A DNA stretch of 64,000 nt from Gorsachius magnificus (lineage: Eukaryota; Chordata; Aves; Pelecaniformes; Ardeidae): positions 5,688,984-5,752,983 of the forward strand of contig CM067082.1 in the NCBI GenBank assembly GCA_034008185.1. The letters are read 5' to 3'. Numbering within the stretch: the first letter of the stretch is position 1; every line of letters begins with the position of its first letter. The notes beneath the pieces are model-generated. The model was given only the letters and a program-made list of their open reading frames with translations. It was not told the DNA's origin and searched no databases. The translations under genes were made by a program, and so were the position numbers. Shown in pieces: positions 14,261 through 26,600 of the stretch.

Positions 14261-14568
14261 TGTCCCTAAGCACCTTGTCTACCCGGTTTTTAAATACCTC
14301 CAGGAATGGGGATTTGACCACTTCCCTGGGCAGCCTGTTGCAATGCTTGACAACCCTTTTAGGGAAGAATTTTTTCCTAATGTTCAACTTAAACCACCCC
14401 CCTGGCGCAACCTGAGGCTATTTCCCCTCGTCCCATCACCCGTTACCAGGGAGAAGAGGCCAACACCCACCTCACTACAGCCTCCTGTCAGGCAGTTGTA
14501 GAGGGCGATGAGGTCTCCCCTCAGCTTCCTCTTCTCCAGGCTGAACAACCCCAGTTCCCTCAGCCGCA
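14261..14568 (-). mobile_element. CR1 LINE, outer element part 2
   Basis: The rest of the outer minus-strand CR1. Read on the minus strand it gives a decayed ORF2 C-terminus with the motif [20 protein letters not shown] and, further on, [12 protein letters not shown]. The same motif appears in the CR1 at 30870-31388. The element is 5'-truncated at about 14568. Confidence 0.9.
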
Positions 14569-16055
14569 GAAGAAACTTCTGTGGAGCAGAAGCAGCTAAC
14601 ATAAGACAATGATGAACCACTGATGAGAAATGCAGTTCAGGAGCACCAGGTAGGGTCTCGGAGCACTGTTTTCTGTTTGAGTTTGAAATCATAACCTCAA
14701 CTGCACTGAGAGCCCTTCAGAGTTCTTTGCAACATTGTGAATACAGAGTCCAATAGATTAATATTTTGTCACGATTTTTGGAGCTCAGCTAAAGGCATAT
14801 TCAAACCCCCCAATGTTCAGATTGTGGGTAGTCCCGTCTCTGTTGAATAATTTCATGAAGCCCAGGAATAACCAGGATCCTGTGAGGAAATTCAGTTGAA
14901 AGTTCACATCCAGATGTTTGTCTGATCTGTATATTCAATGAAGAAACTTTCTTGAGTCTCTTTTTTGGTTTGTTTTCAGCTCTCTTTTAGATCACAGTGC
15001 ATCCTGTGTGTCCCAGTGTACAATTTTGCACTTTTTGGCATCATTAAACAAGTTTTGGGGGAGGGCATAAAGTCTTCATGTAATCATGACTTACATAGAA
15101 CAGGTGCATTTAAAATACAAAACCAGACCTATGTGTAGTTTTGGTCTGAACTTAGTTGTTATTTAGGCCTTAATGGCCTAATGACACCATTATAGGTATT
15201 TGTGCAGATTTAAGCTAAATGAAAAGAATTGAGCTTTTTATTTAAAAAAAAGGGTGTCCACCATAAAAGTGATGATAAATCAAACTTTAAACAGTGCCAG
15301 TTCTATTTGCAGACATGCCAAGAGTTACATGAGAGTGAAGTCACTGTGCATGTCCCTGAAGATTGCTTACAGTGATTTGCTTGCCGAGTTTGCAAATATA
15401 ATGATTTGCTCATTTGTTGAGTGACAGTTAATGCAGTAGCCTGGCTAATATATCAGCCTGCCTTCCTCCAAGCTGTGAGGTAAGGCAACATTAATGGAGT
15501 ACAGGGAACGGGCAGAGTTGGGGGAGTAATTTGCCATCAATAATTTCTCTCATAAATGTTACCTTTCCTTTTTTTTCCTTCTGTTCACAAACAGTCCATG
15601 AATAGGCTATGATTGGAATTATGTGCTGAACAATTTCTGCCACCATGTCTCCATCTATCATGAACTTTTTTCTATGAGTGTATGATTGACAAAGGTCAAG
15701 CAGCTTTGACTACACACATATGTTAGGTGGAATGTTTCTTTCCCATCATTGGATGGCAGGAAATCTCAGAGTAAAGCCTTCTGGAAAAACAGTTGTAAAA
15801 ACAAATTCTGAGTCTGCCTGCTGATTGATTCAGTTATATTTTGCTGTTCTTTTAAGCTTTTTGAAGTGCATTACATGTTCCCTTCCAAAAAATGTCATTC
15901 ACAAAGAACCTGGTAGCTCTTCAACGCAAAAGCTGAAGAAACTCATGTGCTCAAGTATAGAAGCCTTCAGATCCATCTTTCTTCCCATTTAAAATGAACA
16001 GTATTGCTCTTTGCCTAAGCACTCTGAACAATAAAATTTTCTTACAAATATATTT
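14569..16055. other. Intergenic DNA, possible conserved noncoding segment
   Basis: No gene is recognised. The part at about 15160-15850 is AT-rich, free of recognisable repeats and full of homeodomain/POU-like AT motifs. It reads like a conserved noncoding element, which is only an impression and needs alignment. Confidence 0.3.
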
Positions 16056-16345
16056 TAGAATCAGGGATTACTATAGATTGGAAAGGACCTCTGGAGGTCT
16101 TAGTTCAACCTCCTGCTCAAAGCAAGACTAATTTCAAAGTTGGGTCAGTTTGCCTGAGGTGCCCTCCAGCTGAGTTTAATATACCTAACGATGGAGATAC
16201 CACAGCCTTTCTGGGTAACCTGTTCCAATGCTTAGCTATCCTCACTGTGGAAAACGTTTCCTTGCAAATAGCTGAAATTTCCCTCACTGTAACCTGTATC
16301 TGTTGCTTCTTGCCTTTTCACTGTGCACCCCTGAGAAGAATCTGG
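16056..16345 (-). mobile_element. Old CR1 LINE fragment
   Basis: A diverged minus-strand CR1. On the + strand it reads 'gattggaaaggacctctgga', then 'tcaacctcctgctcaaagca', then 'ctgggtaacctgttccaatg', the standard order of reverse-complement CR1 landmarks. Mutations have removed any coding frame. Confidence 0.85.
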
Positions 16346-19300
16346 CTCCACAGTTTCTATAAGCACCCACTAGGAGTTAACAAAGTCTTCAGCTTTAATA
16401 AGGACAAATATGAAACACTGGAAGCAATACTTGTCTGTGTAAGGTTTTGTCCAAAGGTGAGCTACTTACAAAATTAATCATTGGGATATTATCCTAGATT
16501 CTAATGGCAAAATTCATCAGCACAGATGTCACTGAGATAGGACACATTACAAATATAAAAGAAAGTAAACAGGCATATTTAATGAGTAGGGTAGTTTCTA
16601 TGTCTGTAATGTTTCTTGTTACAGCAAAGTTCTCCTTCTCCCCCCCAAAACACTCAGCCCTCACCCCAACTGCCACTTTTGCGTGTGCATGCAGCGCTCA
16701 CATAACTCGTCTCAAATATGCATGATGGCTTTCTGCAATTTGCCAAGACTTTCATGGCGTTAAAAGATTCCCATATAGAACATCACAGGAAAGGAAGGAA
16801 AAAACCATCTTGTCCCATTGAAACTGCAGTGCATTTGTTCTGTGGGAAGTAAATCTGCTCGATAGGCCATACCATATGCAATGTAAGAGCAGGATAAATC
16901 CAGAGCGGTTTACACTCGTCACTGTAATGATTGCAATTGCCAAGGAGGATTTTTCAGATGAGATAGCATAGACATTGCGGATATACGGTTACAGTATTAT
17001 GGCCTTTAATGGCACCAGTGGTGCAGAGCACCTGACTATTACGCACTGCCTACCTGCTGATGCTGGAGCCCTGGGGGACGAGGTTTGCTAATGCGGGTTT
17101 AGGGAGTGTGGGTGGTGGTTTTCCATCCCCCTGAAGGCAGTATGAACACCAAGCTTAGCTGTCCAAAGGGCTTCTCAGCTCTCTGTCCCAGCTCCCCCTT
17201 CCCATACCGGGGAAAGCAAGACCCCAGTACTGTCATTAATATTCAGATTTGTCTGTGTAAGATTAGCTTTACTCTTTATGGGGCACACTCAGAAAAGGAT
17301 ACACTTGGTTCAGTCGCTGCTATCAGCACTAAGTCGTTGATTTCTGAAAAGGCAAAGAATATACCAGTATCAAGTGGTTCATTTTTCCAAAGGCAAAGAA
17401 TAAAACAACTGTTAAATACCAAAGCCCTTATTCTCCTGTGTGTGCTAACCTAGCCCTTCAAGGAAATTTTCGGCACATGTGTGTCACTACCCAGACCCAT
17501 TCTCATTACAGTACAGCTGTTTTAGTGCCTTTCCATAACCCCCATGGATCTCTCCTAGGCACTGAGTCGATACAGTAATTTTAAATGAACTGCTCTATCC
17601 ATCTCTCGTATTAGGGATCTTGTGACAGGCCTCAAGGGGGAAAAGGAGGTTATAGGCAGAGCAGTGCTGCTTGCTGGCTATTCACGCCGGTGGGATGTCT
17701 ATTGGCAACCCTGAGTCTGTTTTAACCAATGCCATGAGCAGACAGACTAACGGCCACCACTAGGATCACGAGGGTATGAAGGTAGGCTAAAGCAATCGTG
17801 ATTCATACCAGACAGCTGTTGTGCTGAATTCAGACGTCTGGAACAGAAGCTAAGACAACCTGTGTGATACTGTTGAGTGGAGGCACTGGAATACTTGGTC
17901 CTGGATACTTAACTACAGCAACTGGTATAAAACATTCTTTTCCAGCTCAGTGGTGTTGGATGATTTCAGTTAGGTTCAGAGCTGACTGGTCTATTCCAGC
18001 TGATGCTGGCATATGTTAAGTGCTTGGCACCTTTATTGTACTGTATGCTGATGTTAAATTATACTAAAAGAGGGGTTCAGTTAGTAGCCTGGCCATTGAC
18101 TTTAATGAAATAGCTAATTTGATCATTTTAATTATGAGTCAAGGCAAAGCAAGAGCATAAATGTTAAAATATCATTTCATGCCAGTAGAGAGAAAAGTTG
18201 ACATTTACCTAAACCAAGGACTAGATTGCTGAGAATGAAGGAGAGAGATAATGAGCAAGTGCAAAGGAAAATAGGAATGAAAAGGTGAGACAATCTGAAA
18301 GCTGACAAGACACTAGAAGGACATGACCTGGAGCCAGAGATGGCTGGAAAAGCCTTCAGGCGGGGAGAAGATGAAATGTCCTGTGAAAAGGTTTCATGTG
18401 CTTCTTTAGCTAGAGAGGAAGAGTCTCAGTGTTGGAAAATGGAGCCTCTATTTCCTGCAGCTCTGAAACAAAGCCTTGGATATCACACACACAACCATAT
18501 CTCTGGATTCTCTTCTGAATGGAATTACTTCTGCATTTGTAAAGCTAAATTTGATCAAATTCCCACAGGAAGAGAAGCAGGCACACAGACTGTCTTTTTT
18601 TTTTTTAGTAAGAGAGGGGTTTTTTTTAATGAGAGACTAACAACTACAACAGGCTAACAATGTTAACAGAAAACAGGTTTCTAAGAGAGAAAGAAAAATG
18701 GGATTATACAATCCCTTCGATACCAGAAGCAGAGCAGAATTACCAAAGCACTGCAATTGCAAACCATTCTGGCACCAAAGCACCTCCTCCTACACAGGCT
18801 GAGTTCTTCTTTTGCTTTAGCCATTGATTAGGTTTGTGCACTTCACATGAATCATCTAAATTCCCTAAGTGAACTTGTGGCGCTGCTGAAATCAATGAGA
18901 ATTTTACCACTGGTGTCGCCGGGGGCCAAAATGCTGGTGTAGAGTTTTGAAAAGGGGGTGTAAGAATATTTACTGACTTTGCAGGGATGTTAGTCAGTCA
19001 CTGTTTAGTGTTCATTTAGCACTTGGATAGACATGGTGCTATGGGAAGGCTGGCTACATTTGACGATTGATCAACTCCCGCTTTATCTTATGCTAGAGCC
19101 AGATTTTCCAAGCCTTTTTTTTTTTTTTTAAATAATTTTTGTCTTTATCAAGAAGAAAACCTGTGACCTGAACAATTGCAATGAGCTGTGCCAATACCTT
19201 TACCCAAAAGCTGAGACACCAAAATCACCTTAACAGCTGGGGTCCAGTACTGTCATTCCCTAGCCAGACTTTACATGTGTCTGGGAAAATTGCTGTTAAT

Positions 19301-22300
19301 CAGTCTCCTCACCAGGAGATCCTAAATGATATCTGATGGAAATACAGAGCTGGAGGAAAGCTTCTTCTAAATAATTTCTTATGAGAACACATTTCCTCAC
19401 AAAGGAAATTCCCTGGTTTAGTAAATTCAGGAACAATACTGTAAAAAGAGAATCCTGGCCTCACATGAAAAATTTTTATTCTTACCAATCCAGTAGAGAG
19501 AAATTCCCTAAGATCTTGCAGTCTAGAAGACTGCTTTGATCTTATATTAAACATATATAATATCTGCTGATTTTAGTGGTTTATCATCTGTGTAATTGGA
19601 TGCAGTGAATGGATTGGGCCAAACTGGCAGCTTTGAACCTGTGCCTTTTCTCCAGTTTCTGTCAGGTAAAGGTTTCAGTACAACTTTGAGATTATCGTGT
19701 AGTGGCTTGAAATCTCTTTTCTGTGGGCCTGGCCAGGGAGCAGCCTCAGGGACATCTGGTCCCTGTAGGTACTAGACAGAGGTACACGGGGAGGCAGATT
19801 TGGCTCCTGTTTATAGCCTTTCTGTCCGCATTGCTTTTGATCAAGGTTTCTGATCTGCACAGATTTCCTGTGTGCTCCTGGTCTATGGTGTCATTTCTCT
19901 AAGATGCAGTTCTCGCTCTGTAAGATGAGGATAGTAATTCAGCACTGAATTTCTCCTCACTCAAGTGATGCAAGGAGAAATCCATTAATGTAAACCATTT
20001 TGGTAATAGAGTGATGGTGGCTATGAGCATCACAAATACCTGGGTCTAGTCCTGCAGAGGGATGCACTCATATTTATATGGAGATAAGAGCCATGTTTTG
20101 CTATCTGCTACCACACCATTTGACGTTCTATGTTGAAAAAGCACAAGACAGGGAAATAAATATCCTAATTGCAGTTCCAGAGAAGAATCATGTGGAAATA
20201 AAGAATGGAAAATTGGAAAGTGCTGTTTTAACTTCTGTTGTCATTTGCTCTGCCAAGCTATGGGAAGGCTTTGAAAAATAAAAGTGCTATTTTGTGGCTC
20301 CTGCTCTCCCTCTGTAATCATCCTCTCTCCTTTGCTGTAAGGCATCATGACAGTGTGGCAGTTAGTAGTGATCTTATGTAGAATTAAATTCTCCCTCCCT
20401 CCTCGGGTCCCTCAGACTCCACTCCAGGTCAGGCCTGGAGCTCCTGTCCCATTCCGTAACCACACAAGTTGTGCTTGGATAGATTTAATGACATATTCAT
20501 AAATAGATGCTTTGGACTAAATCCTAAAATGTCTTTTTATTCATTCTCACTCTTCTCATGGAAACTCCCAGTGAAACCAGCCATTTCCACCAAATGCAGA
20601 CTTTTGACTGACTAGACCTCAAGACACACAGAGAATCAAGCACTTGCCCTATGTGATGTTTGGGTATGGCATCAGGTTATAGGTTCTTCTTCCCATAAGC
20701 GAAGAAACTGAGGCCCAGAGGAGTGCAGAGAGCTGCACCATGCCATACAGTCACCCTGTGCAGCACCAGGGACACAGATCTATGGTGGCATCCCATGAAG
20801 AGCGTACAGAACTTTTGGTTCGTGTCATGGCAGAAGTGATTTTTACTGACAACTTGCATAGGCTGGTGGCTTCAGGGGTCAGCAGGCAAACTGAACTCAG
20901 GAGAGTGAGAGGCATGGAAACAGGTATGGAGTCAGGAGGGGAAGAGCAAGACCATGAGGGCCAGGGTAACTGCGAGGTGGGAGTAGAAGTTGGACGATGG
21001 CGGAGGATGTGATAACAGATGAGGCTGCTATAAGAAGCCTCAACTATTAGTAGTATATCAGTCTTCTGTTTTACTTAGAAGTGTGCTGGAAAGTGTGATG
21101 AATTCAGTCTTGTGTAGCTTGTGGAAAGGCAGCTCTACGTACATTTGAAATGCAGGAGTTGCCACGATCTGGAGTGGATCTCAGCCCCTGTTTTCTCTTG
21201 CACACCTGACATTTTCTGTTGAAGGAAGCCTGCAGCAGGAAAGGGAACCCAGTTTATTTCACAACGTTTATATGAAAAACAGCCAGTCATATGCCCTGCT
21301 GTTGATACAGTTGCTAAGAGGATAAGATTGAGAGTAAGTGGTCTTAAGAAGCTATCAAGCAGCTTCATATTCAGGGCTCATATTTCTGCCTTTTCTATCT
21401 GCCCCAAACAGGCCTTTTCAGGATTTTACAGTCTGCCCAACGGGACTTTTCAATCTGCCAGAAATTATTATCCTTGCCAAGACATGACCTTCAGGGAAAA
21501 CCAAAAAGTCCGCACCCCCTCCCTCCCCATCTCCTTTGCCTGACTCAGCAGACCAGAAATACCATTTGCCGTTTTCTTGTAGACTTTTGACCCATTACGA
21601 CCTCTTGCCTGTTACTTAATGTGGCTTTAGAGCAGCTTCAGCAAGGAAGAGCTCAGCAGCGCCCTGAGCACACATGCTGTGGAACCAGGGCCAGCTCCAG
21701 CCATGCTACTTGGCCAATGCTAACCGCAAGCTTTTTGCTGGCCCAACGACATTGCCCGGGGGTGTGAGGAGGTGTGAACTGTGACTGTCTAGCTATGCTG
21801 GCACCAAGTCCGAAAAGCCGTGCGTTACACAGCTAAAGCTGTGTGCTGCAATCAGACAGCTTGCTTTGCTGATGGGGAAAAGCTATTAAGCTTGTGCAAA
21901 GCTCTGCTGTGCAGGCAGGCGTCTGCAGATACTTGCAAAGATGCTTTGCCACTGTAGTTTAGCAGTAGGGAAATGCATCTACTGTAGACATAAAATTGAT
22001 CCTGGGGAAAGTCTATGTAAACAGCAATTTTCCCTCCTGAACTATGTGTCCTGAGCAGTCTTTTCAGGATAATGGTGGGAAAGATTGTTTGGGAAGTGCG
22101 TTAGGGTTAATGCCCCTCAGCTATCAGCACACTCAAGGATTCTCCAGCTGCACTCAGAGAGGCTGGAATCAGAAACCTGAGGAGATGGTGGAGTCCTGGC
22201 TCTTTTTTTTCCTCACACCGTCAGCTTGACACACAAGCACAAGCAAAAGTCTCTGCATGTTACGTCCATGTGAGAAAAAAGCTTTAGCAAGAGATGTGCT

Positions 22301-23103
22301 CAGAAATCTTCAAGGCATGATGCCTGCTGGAAACACAATTCGGGTCGGAGTGCCCACTTTATTCTGCCAGTACAGCAGTACCTTCACTGAACTTCATGTG
22401 CCTTTCCCAAGAATCCCCTAGATTTTGAACACTGCATGACAGACTATCTTCCCCCCTGGGGAAACTAAAATGTGGGTGCTATCTGTTCCTTCCTCTACTT
22501 CGTTGCCTTCAAGAAAAAATGCCAAGAGTATTCAGCCAGAGTCTCCAGACAGCTGGAAAAGCTGCAGACACAGCTGAAGTGGACATTGATAAACATTTTC
22601 TGCAGTTCTGACTGCAATTTTTTTCTACCCTGTGCCAAATGGCTGATTGCACCAACCATCTCCCTCCTAGCCCCTTGTCCTCAGCTCCTAATGTCTCTAT
22701 CCACTTCCTTCCTCGGTCTCCCACACCTTCTTTCCAGCCTGCTTTTTTCCCCCACCTAGATTAGATCCCTTGCATGACAACCAGCCCTGTCATACTCTTC
22801 ACTCTCTTCATGCATTCTGGCCCTACCACTGATCTTTTCTGCCTTGCACATGCAGGTTGTGAGCCATCAGTGGCAGCCACCCCTAGTCTTGGCTGCTACT
22901 TCAAGATGGCCTTACCGAACCTGGTGAGCAGTCGAGCATCTCTAGACATACTAATAAGCATAGTTTTTCAACTCCTACCTCAGCAATGTAAATGGAGTGT
23001 GGATTGTTGAGCAAAGGCATGGATCTTGGAGTGACAAGATGCGACGCCACGCAGGTATAAAGGCAGCAGCACCATGACAATGCTAAGCTGTCATTTTCGG
23101 TAG
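16346..23103. other. Intergenic DNA, no gene recognised
   Basis: Only short frames (up to about 115 codons) without family resemblance. There are short T runs at about 18595-18606 and 19115-19130. No RNA gene is recognised. Confidence 0.6.
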
Positions 23104-23108
23104 CCAAG
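23104..23108. repeat. Target site duplication, left copy
   Basis: CCAAG lies immediately before the LTR terminus and is repeated exactly at 23689-23693 just after the other end. Five base pairs is the duplication size expected for ERVL-like elements. Confidence 0.85.
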
Positions 23109-23688
23109 TGTGGTGGTTTGACCCTGGCTGGATGCCAGGGGCCCACCAAAGCTGCTCTATCACCCCCCTCTAACCGGACAGAGGAGAGAAAAAGTAAATC
23201 AAAGAGCTCATGGGTCGAGATAAAGGCAGTTTAATAAAGAAAAAAAAAAAGCAAAAGCAAAGGCTGCACGCAGTAGCAAAAGGAAAGAAAATGGGATTTT
23301 ATTCTCTACTTCCCATTAGCAGGTGATGTCCAGCCACTTCCCGGGAAGTAGGGCTTCAGTATACATAGTTGTTCCTTCCCGAAGACAAAATGTCGCAAAA
23401 GACGAATGCCCCCCCCTCTTCCTTTTCCCTTAGTTTTTATATCTAAGCAGACGCCACATGGTATGGAATATCCCTTTGGTTGGTTTGGGTCAGGTGTCTT
23501 GGCTACATCCCCTCCCAAGATCTTGCCCCCTTCCAGCCTACTGGGGGGGGGGGGGCGGGGGGAATATTGGAGGCAAAGCCTTGATGCTGTTCAAGCACTG
23601 CTCAGCAGTAGCCAAAACATTGGTGTGTTATCAACCTCTTTCTACATACCAATAGAAAGCACATCTCTATGCTGCTTGACCCAATACA
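23109..23688 (-). mobile_element. Solo LTR of an avian ERVL-like endogenous retrovirus
   Basis: A 580-bp solo LTR with TG...CA termini on either strand and an exact 5-bp flanking duplication. Promoter signals run on the minus strand: a TATA-like GATATAAAAACT (complement of 23432-23443) followed by an ATTAAA polyadenylation signal (complement of 23230-23235), the U3-R-U5 order. It is the same general type as the LTR at 47847-48414, sharing the region around the polyadenylation signal and a 'gtgttatcaac' block. There is no internal retroviral sequence, so the provirus was lost by LTR-LTR recombination. It contains a run of 13 G, C, 6 G at 23543-23562. Confidence 0.88.
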
Positions 23689-23693
23689 CCAAG
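23689..23693. repeat. Target site duplication, right copy
   Basis: CCAAG, identical to 23104-23108. Together the two copies define the insertion boundaries of the solo LTR. Confidence 0.85.
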
Positions 23694-26600
23694 AGAGACA
23701 AAACTGCAGAAATTCTCTATTTAGGTATTATTATATCCTTATTCAGTCAGTCAGACCGGCCTGTACTGAGCCACAAGGAACAAATGCTGTCCCAATGCAC
23801 TGCTGGATGATAGTTAGGATATGGCCACCTGCATTTGGTTCATGCTCTACCATTAATTAATCTGTTGGGCTTGTACCCATATAACAATGCTGTGCTTTGC
23901 AACCAGCTGTAAACTGAGTACAGTACTTACTGAATCACAGGCATGTTGTGAGGCTTCATCAATCAATTGTGGTTTTAAAAGGACTCTCAACTCCTGGCCC
24001 AAAAGTGTAAATCATCATAATTTATGTCCTTGTTAGAATTTTTTTTATACAAGTCTTTGTCCTATTCTTTTCTCATAACAAATGTACACCAGGTCAATTC
24101 TCAGTGGGTTACTCCTGCTTTAAATGTGTGTAACAGAGCTGAGAATCAAATCCCTCGTCTTCAGCCAGAGGAAGGCTCTTAATACTGTAGATATTTACGC
24201 ACCCTTGAAAATGGAAGTTATTTAAAAGCTTTATTTGACTTCAACAGCAGGAAAATGTGCACCTCACTTTCCTCAGCATCAATCCTTTTTAAAGCATATT
24301 GTGTGTTTACAAGCTGTCTTGAGCACTGAAATTGATTTTAGAGCTGGGCAGTTATTAAAGGTTCATTTTCCCTCCCTCCTCCAGTTTCAAAATAAGTGAT
24401 AATATGAGGTGGTGTGAAATTCTCTCCGTGAGATGGTACTGCCTTTGCCCTGGCTCTCTGAGTTTCTCAGGAAAGGTTTTCACTAGAGTATATATCCTGC
24501 TTGATCTCTACAAGTAAAACTATAATCTTCCTTTCAAAGAAGCAGTTTAGCCTTGTGTGTATATACAGGTTGGAATTTATTTTGGAAAATAGCTGTAAGA
24601 GACTCTGGCACAGCTAAATGTAATCGAATTAGCTGGGGTTTAAGCTACTGCTATGGTCTTACTTCCATTTCAACACAGTCAGATACAGTAATAACAATAT
24701 TTAGCATCCATTTCTTAATTACTAGTTAGGCCACTGCCTGATTTTGGTGAGATAAAACTGACACTTCCAGGATGTCTGTGGAGAAGAGGGAAGATGCTGT
24801 TCTTCCACTTGCTTTCCAACAGATTGGCTTGCTTGGCCTTAGTCTGGCCTAGGCAGATTCCAATGCACCCACAACTGGAGCATTCAGGCCTTGGACCATG
24901 GAGACAGGCTTGCAAGAAATGCAAGTGGGGGCAGTGGGGGCACCCCACAGGGTGTCTGTCTTTGTTTGTGAAAGATCTAGACTAAGGCTGCAGCTGCGTA
25001 CCCTGCCTGCCACAGGCTTTCTCTATGGCTTTGGTAGATCTCTCTGTTCCCTACCTGAAAAATGGTATATGCAGGAGGAATATGCTGGTTGGAAAATGTT
25101 TTTCCATTGCTGGGAGGTGGTCAGGACATAAAGGATGGGAATAGCAGCCACAAAAAGTATGTTAGAACAAAATGCACTCTGAAAACTATGGAGGTATCTG
25201 AAGGGTGAGTGTATTCATGTGTCCTCAAACAGGAAAAAGACAGGAGGAGGTGTGGAAGAGCCCGCTCAATCTCTTCCAAATAAAAAGGCTGTGTATCCAT
25301 CAACCATTTATACAAGGGAGATAAAAGGTAGATCCTGCTGCTCAAGCAGTCAACACAGAGAATTAAGGTAAATCAACACATTTTATTCAGCCTTATTTTA
25401 AATATTCTTTTCTTATGGACAAGACAATTCCAGAGCAAATATTCATGACAGCTCCTATTTTCCCTTTAGCGTGGCATTCCATTAGTAACAGTTGTAGCTT
25501 ATTGCACAAGCCAGGAAGCCCCCTAAGCAATTGATTTCCTTCTTCTGTGGTGATTTTAACAAAACGCACACTTCCACAAATTCATTCAGAAGTTGTTGCA
25601 TCAAAAAATAGTACCCGTTGCTGCAGGAAGATGTCTCTCCCAGCTCTCTGGATCTTTGCAGCTCAGTTACCTTTGGTGATGAAGGAGAAGGCTGTACCAG
25701 TACAGGAATCTTCCTTTCTACATTGCAAAGGTTCTCCTTGAAGTCTTATTCTTATTCAGTGGCAGTTTTGGTACACAAGGTAGAAATCTGAAGTATGCAT
25801 CAAATATTACATTGAGGCATCAGCTGCAGTAAATGCAAAAGTGACAGTCGCACTGTGACCATTCGGTAATGTACAAACAGATCTGGAAGTCATATTGGCT
25901 CAGGAAACTGCGGTGGAGTCGATTCAGTAACAAATGCATCAATAATCAACACCCTTGCTGTAGTAATGTCTCCAAAGCAGCCTGTTTCTCTATAGCGTGC
26001 TCACAAGACATGCATACATTACCGTCAGTGACTGATTCTGTCCCCTTAACTGCTCATGTTTAATGAAAGCTTTGTGCCTATATATAAATTCTGTGTTTGA
26101 GTGAAACATCCTCCAAATCCTTTGCAGCAGTTCTGGAAGAGACCTTTGGCTTGTATACTGAGAAGTGAACTCACCCTTTCCGCCATGCACAAGCTCTGCA
26201 GAATAAAAATGATACATGAATATAAAAATAGAACAGAAGAGACTATTTAGGTTGGACCAGATGCTCACATTCCTGCCACCTAGGTTGATTTAACATTAGT
26301 GAATTCCCTGCAAAAAGGAAGGGCTGTGGGGAAAAATACGAAGTGTAGGTCTGATCCTGTTCTTTTTCTCCCACATGTGAACTTGCTTCACATGAGCACC
26401 CTCTCCCTAAGTCAATGAGACTCTTTGTGCATGTTTTCTGTCACTGCTGATTACTTTCAAGAGGACTGCCATGTTGCAGGCACGGGGAGGGGGGGTGGAG
26501 GCAAGAATTAAAGCACCAGTCCCCTGTTCTACCTTCTTCTACATAAACACTGCTTGAGGAAGGGCACGGCGTTGAATCATTTGAGACCTGCCTGAGCATA

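Noticed and set aside
23060..23085. RE1-like 'cagcaccatgacaatgc'
   Set aside because: At least four mismatches to the 17-position RE1 consensus, which is expected by chance.
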